DNA from: Streptomyces griseochromogenes
Lineage (GTDB): Bacteria; Actinomycetota; Actinomycetes; Streptomycetales; Streptomycetaceae
Direction: 5' to 3'
Assembly (NCBI RefSeq): GCF_001542625.1
Contig: NZ_CP016279.1
Location: 5,580,001 to 5,644,000 of the forward strand
Length of the DNA stretch: 64,000 nt
The position numbers and the translations under genes are program-made. Every line of letters starts with the position of its first letter. Position 1 is the first letter of the stretch. This document shows, piece by piece, positions 61,608 to 64,000 of this stretch. Under the pieces are notes generated by a model that did no database searches, had not been told where the DNA came from, and worked only from the letters and a program-made list of their open reading frames with translations.

Positions 61608-62586
61608 GTGACGCGTAGGCAACTCACCGACGAGCAGTGGAAGTTCATCGAGTCCTACCTGCCGATCGGCGGGTTCGGTCCGTACCCCGAGCGGCTGCGG
61701 GAGCAGTTCGAGGGGGTGATCTGGCGGTTCCGCACCAGCAGCCAGGGGCGGGAGATGCCCGGCGAGTTCGGCTCGTGGCCGACGGTCTACGGCCGCTTCC
61801 GGGTGTGGAGGGATGCCGGCGTCTTCACCGCACTGCCGGAAGGTGTGATCGCCGAGGCCGCCCACCAGGGGAAGACGGACTTGTCCCTGGTCAGCGTGGA
61901 TTCCACCACCGCCCGCGCCCACCACGACGCCGCCGGGATGCGTATCGGCAAGGAGGTCATGGACGCCCTTGAGGAAGCCGCTGCCGAGCAGGAGCAGGCC
62001 CGGCAAAAGGGGGCGGCCCGCTGGAGCAGAACGGGCAGGACGAAAGTGACAGCCCCGGGCGGGAAGCACGGCGGCACATCAGGCGGCGACGCAAGCTCCG
62101 CTTGAAGGAAGCCCTGCTCGGCAGATCCCGTGATGGGCTGACGAGCAAGGCTCATCTCGCCGCAGACCGCAAGTGCCGTCCGTTATGCCTCGTACTGACC
62201 GCAGGACAGGCCGCAGACAGCCCGCAGTTTCTCCCCGTGCTGGAGAAGGTGCGTGCCCATCTACCCGTCGGTCGACCCCGAACCCGGCCTGGTGCGGTCG
62301 CTGCGGACAAGGTGTACGCCTGCCGGAAGAACCGCGCCTACCTGCGCCGCCGGGGAATCCGCTGCACCATTCCGGACAAGGCCGACCAGGTCCGCAACCG
62401 CAGGAAGCGCGGGTCCAGCGGTGGCCGACCACCGAAGTTGCCCCACAGGACTACAAGGCCTGGCACACGGTTGAGTGCGGCATCAATCGCCTCAAGAGAC
62501 ATCGAGCCGTGGCCACCAGGTACGACAAACTCACGGTCCGCTACGAGGCTACCGTCCTCGTTGCCACCATCAACGAGTGGTTGTGA
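61608..62586 (+). pseudogene. IS5-family transposase, two-frame with extra frameshift
   Basis: GTG 61608 begins RRQLTDEQWKFIESYLPIGG, and WRFRTSSQGREMPGEFGS, SVDSTTARAHHDAAG (first Asp) follow. The next frame (from about 62095) has [20 protein letters not shown] and [20 protein letters not shown]. After one base near 62435 a third frame gives [20 protein letters not shown] (catalytic Glu) and [11 protein letters not shown]. The A/B shift may be programmed; the second is a defect. The right end overlaps the GNAT gene. Confidence 0.8.
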
Positions 62587-63112
62587 CGTACTGGCCCGAC
62601 GACAACTCGAAGACCCGTACTCGCCGACCGCCGGTGGGATTGACGGTCTCACGGACCAGATGCATCCCCAGTTTGGTCATGATCCGCTCGGAGGCGTCGT
62701 TGCCCACTTGAGTGATGCTGACGATCCGCTCCAGGCCTCGCTCTTCGAACCCGAACCGTACAGCGGCCGCAGCGGCCTCGGTGGCCAAGCCCTGCCCCCA
62801 GTGGGAACGTCCCAGCCGCCAGCCGACCTCAACCGCCGGCAGTACCTCCGGCAAGAAGTCGGGCACCGAAAGGCCGGTGAACCCGGCCAGATCGCCAGTG
62901 GACCGGATCTCCACGGCGAACAAGCCGAAGCCCTGTGACTCCCACTCGCTCTCCCATGCCTGGATCCCGCCGCGAGTCTGCTGTTCGTCACGGACACTGC
63001 CGTCACGGATCCACCGCATGACCTCAGGGTCGGCATTGATGGCAGCCATGGGCGCAACGTCTTCCTCACGCCAGCGACGCAGGATCAAACGGGGAGTTTC
63101 AAGCGTGACCAT
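62570..63112 (-). CDS. GNAT-family N-acetyltransferase
   Basis: A 180-residue protein from ATG 63112 (GTG 63130 alternative). [20 protein letters not shown] is the family start, [20 protein letters not shown] the central strand, [20 protein letters not shown] the acetyl-CoA loop (GxGLA) and [18 protein letters not shown] the C-terminus. The last few codons (YVTTTR) come from the end of the adjacent IS5 element, so the native tail was replaced. Substrate unknown. Confidence 0.85.
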   Translation of the reverse strand: MVTLETPRLILRRWREEDVAPMAAINADPEVMRWIRDGSVRDEQQTRGGIQAWESEWESQGFGLFAVEIRSTGDLAGFTGLSVPDFLPEVLPAVEVGWRLGRSHWGQGLATEAAAAAVRFGFEERGLERIVSITQVGNDASERIMTKLGMHLVRETVNPTGGRRVRVFELSSGQYVTTTR

Positions 63113-63130
63113 CCAATCATTCTGGATCAC

Positions 63131-63370
63131 ACAATGGGCTCTCCGCCATCCTCACCAGGCACTTTCGACACACGCCCTGATGGAATGTCCGTCCACGATC
63201 TGCCCCGAATCTGCCCGTGACAGACCCATCCGAGGGCCGTTGTTAGCCTCGCGCTTTCACGAGGAGAGCTGTCCGGCTGGTGACCAGGAAAGCAGAAAGT
63301 GTGCCTCTGACCAGCGAGAATGAGGATTGCTGAGGTCTTGGTTCCCGCCACTGCCGGAGGCACTTTCCAG
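63131..63370. other. Intergenic region before the IS1380 relic
   Basis: No gene. The last 80 or so bases are probably the left end of the IS1380 element. Confidence 0.4.
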
Positions 63371-64000
63371 GTGAAGAAGCGTATCGGGTCCTATCCGCGT
63401 GTCCGCGTCGAGGGCGGGGGTGGCGGGGCCGTCTCGTAGGCCGGGGCGGTGTTGCTGGTCGAGACGGTCCGCAAGTCCGGTCTGGATACGGCGATATCGG
63501 CGGCGCTGGTGCCGTGGCGCAAGCCGCGGACGGTGCACGATCCGGTCAAGATCCTACTGGATGTCGCGCTCGCGGTGGCTCTGGGCGGGAACTGCCTGGC
63601 CGATGTGGGCATACTGCGTGCCGAGCCGGCCGTGTTCGGGCCGCTAGCCTCCAACCCCACGGCGGGCGGACAACGAGTCCTGGCCGCTCTGCGCACCGCT
63701 CGTGCTGAAGTGCGCGAACACGTATGGCGGTTGGCCGGTTACGCGGCGCCCAACGCGGGCGGGCAGGTGATCGTGGACATCGACGGCGTCCTTGTCCTGG
63801 CGCACTCCGAGAAGCAGGACGCCACCGCGACCTGGAAGAAGACGTTCGGGCACCACCCGCTCAGGGGTTTGTCGACCACGGCCGCGGCGGATCCGGCCAG
63901 CCGGTCGTGGACGTGCTCCGGCCCGGCAACGCGGACTCCAACACCGCCGCGGACCACGTCGAGGCCACCATGCTGGCCCTGGCCCAGCTGCCGAAGCGGT
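63371..64000 (+). pseudogene. IS1380-family transposase, 5' part (runs off the window)
   Basis: GTG 63371 reads KKRIGSYPRVRVEGGGGGAV, TAG at 63437-63439 replaces Gln, then AGAVLLVETVRKSGLDTAIS, HDPVKILLDVALAVALGGNC, a small internal deletion, and GQVIVDIDGVLVLAHSEKQD with the first catalytic Asp. A frameshift near 63860 leads to FVDHGRGGSGQPVVDVLRPG. The rest lies beyond the window. Not functional as read. Confidence 0.8.

Noticed and set aside
1..64000. tRNA, rRNA and CRISPR arrays
   Set aside because: None recognised by eye on either strand; a scan with a dedicated program would be decisive.

Overview
This is a high-GC actinomycete window, almost certainly Streptomyces. Codon use is strongly biased to G/C in third positions. 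GTG starts are common, and the gene content is typically streptomycete: DUF6233, DUF6228, DUF3626, DUF6193, a GH12 glucanase with a CebR box, and SMI1/KNR4 and TerD relatives. The density of insertion sequences (IS110, IS5, ISL3, IS21 and IS1380 types), site-specific recombinase relics and broken genes points to a chromosome arm, subtelomeric region, integrated island or large linear plasmid. No tRNA, rRNA or CRISPR array was seen.

Layout. 1-10 kb: a lipoprotein gene cut by the window edge and a small secreted protein, then two identical IS110-family elements in inverted orientation (about 614-2084 and 8503-9973). They enclose a membrane-anchored XRE protein, a DUF6233 protein, an endonuclease VII-like protein, two GNAT genes (one frameshifted) and an IS5 relic interrupted by an 853-bp IS5-family element. 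10-21 kb: a SUKH protein, a divergent LysR/quinone-oxidoreductase pair, two decayed IS5 elements, DUF3626, a formylglycine-generating-enzyme-like protein, relics of a tandem integrase module, an IS110 relic, a DUF6193-type protein, an aminoglycoside-phosphotransferase-like kinase and a broken TerD gene. 21-30 kb: a broken SDR gene, a 5'-truncated benzoylformate decarboxylase, a glyoxalase-family gene bracketed by about 95-bp inverted repeats, a large secreted galactose oxidase with all copper/radical residues, and KDPG-aldolase and KDG-kinase debris.

30-48 kb: a DHA2 efflux pump fused at its start to an ISL3 fragment. An IS21 istB gene is split by a 3.45-kb insertion carrying a tyrosine recombinase, an XRE protein, a decayed zinc-ribbon recombinase and a DUF6228 cargo gene. 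Then come an SDR/acyl-CoA dehydrogenase operon behind a TetR-type operator, a secreted acidic repeat protein, a serine recombinase, a divergent MarR/DHA2 pair, truncated genes meeting at a rearrangement junction, a VOC protein and the second copy of the 853-bp IS. 48-64 kb: divergent regulator-enzyme pairs (HxlR/hydrolase, TetR/amidase with a phased operator array, AraC/amidase), GH27 debris, a GH12-lectin glucanase with a perfect CebR operator, a Gfo/Idh/MocA oxidoreductase, a decayed IS5, a GNAT whose tail comes from that IS, and an IS1380 relic at the right edge.

Functionally this is a mobile-element graveyard with a patchwork of intact small catabolic, efflux and regulatory units and some extracellular polysaccharide-related enzymes. 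Many relics differ from intact genes by one nonsense change or one-base indel, so recent decay or base-calling error must both be kept in mind.
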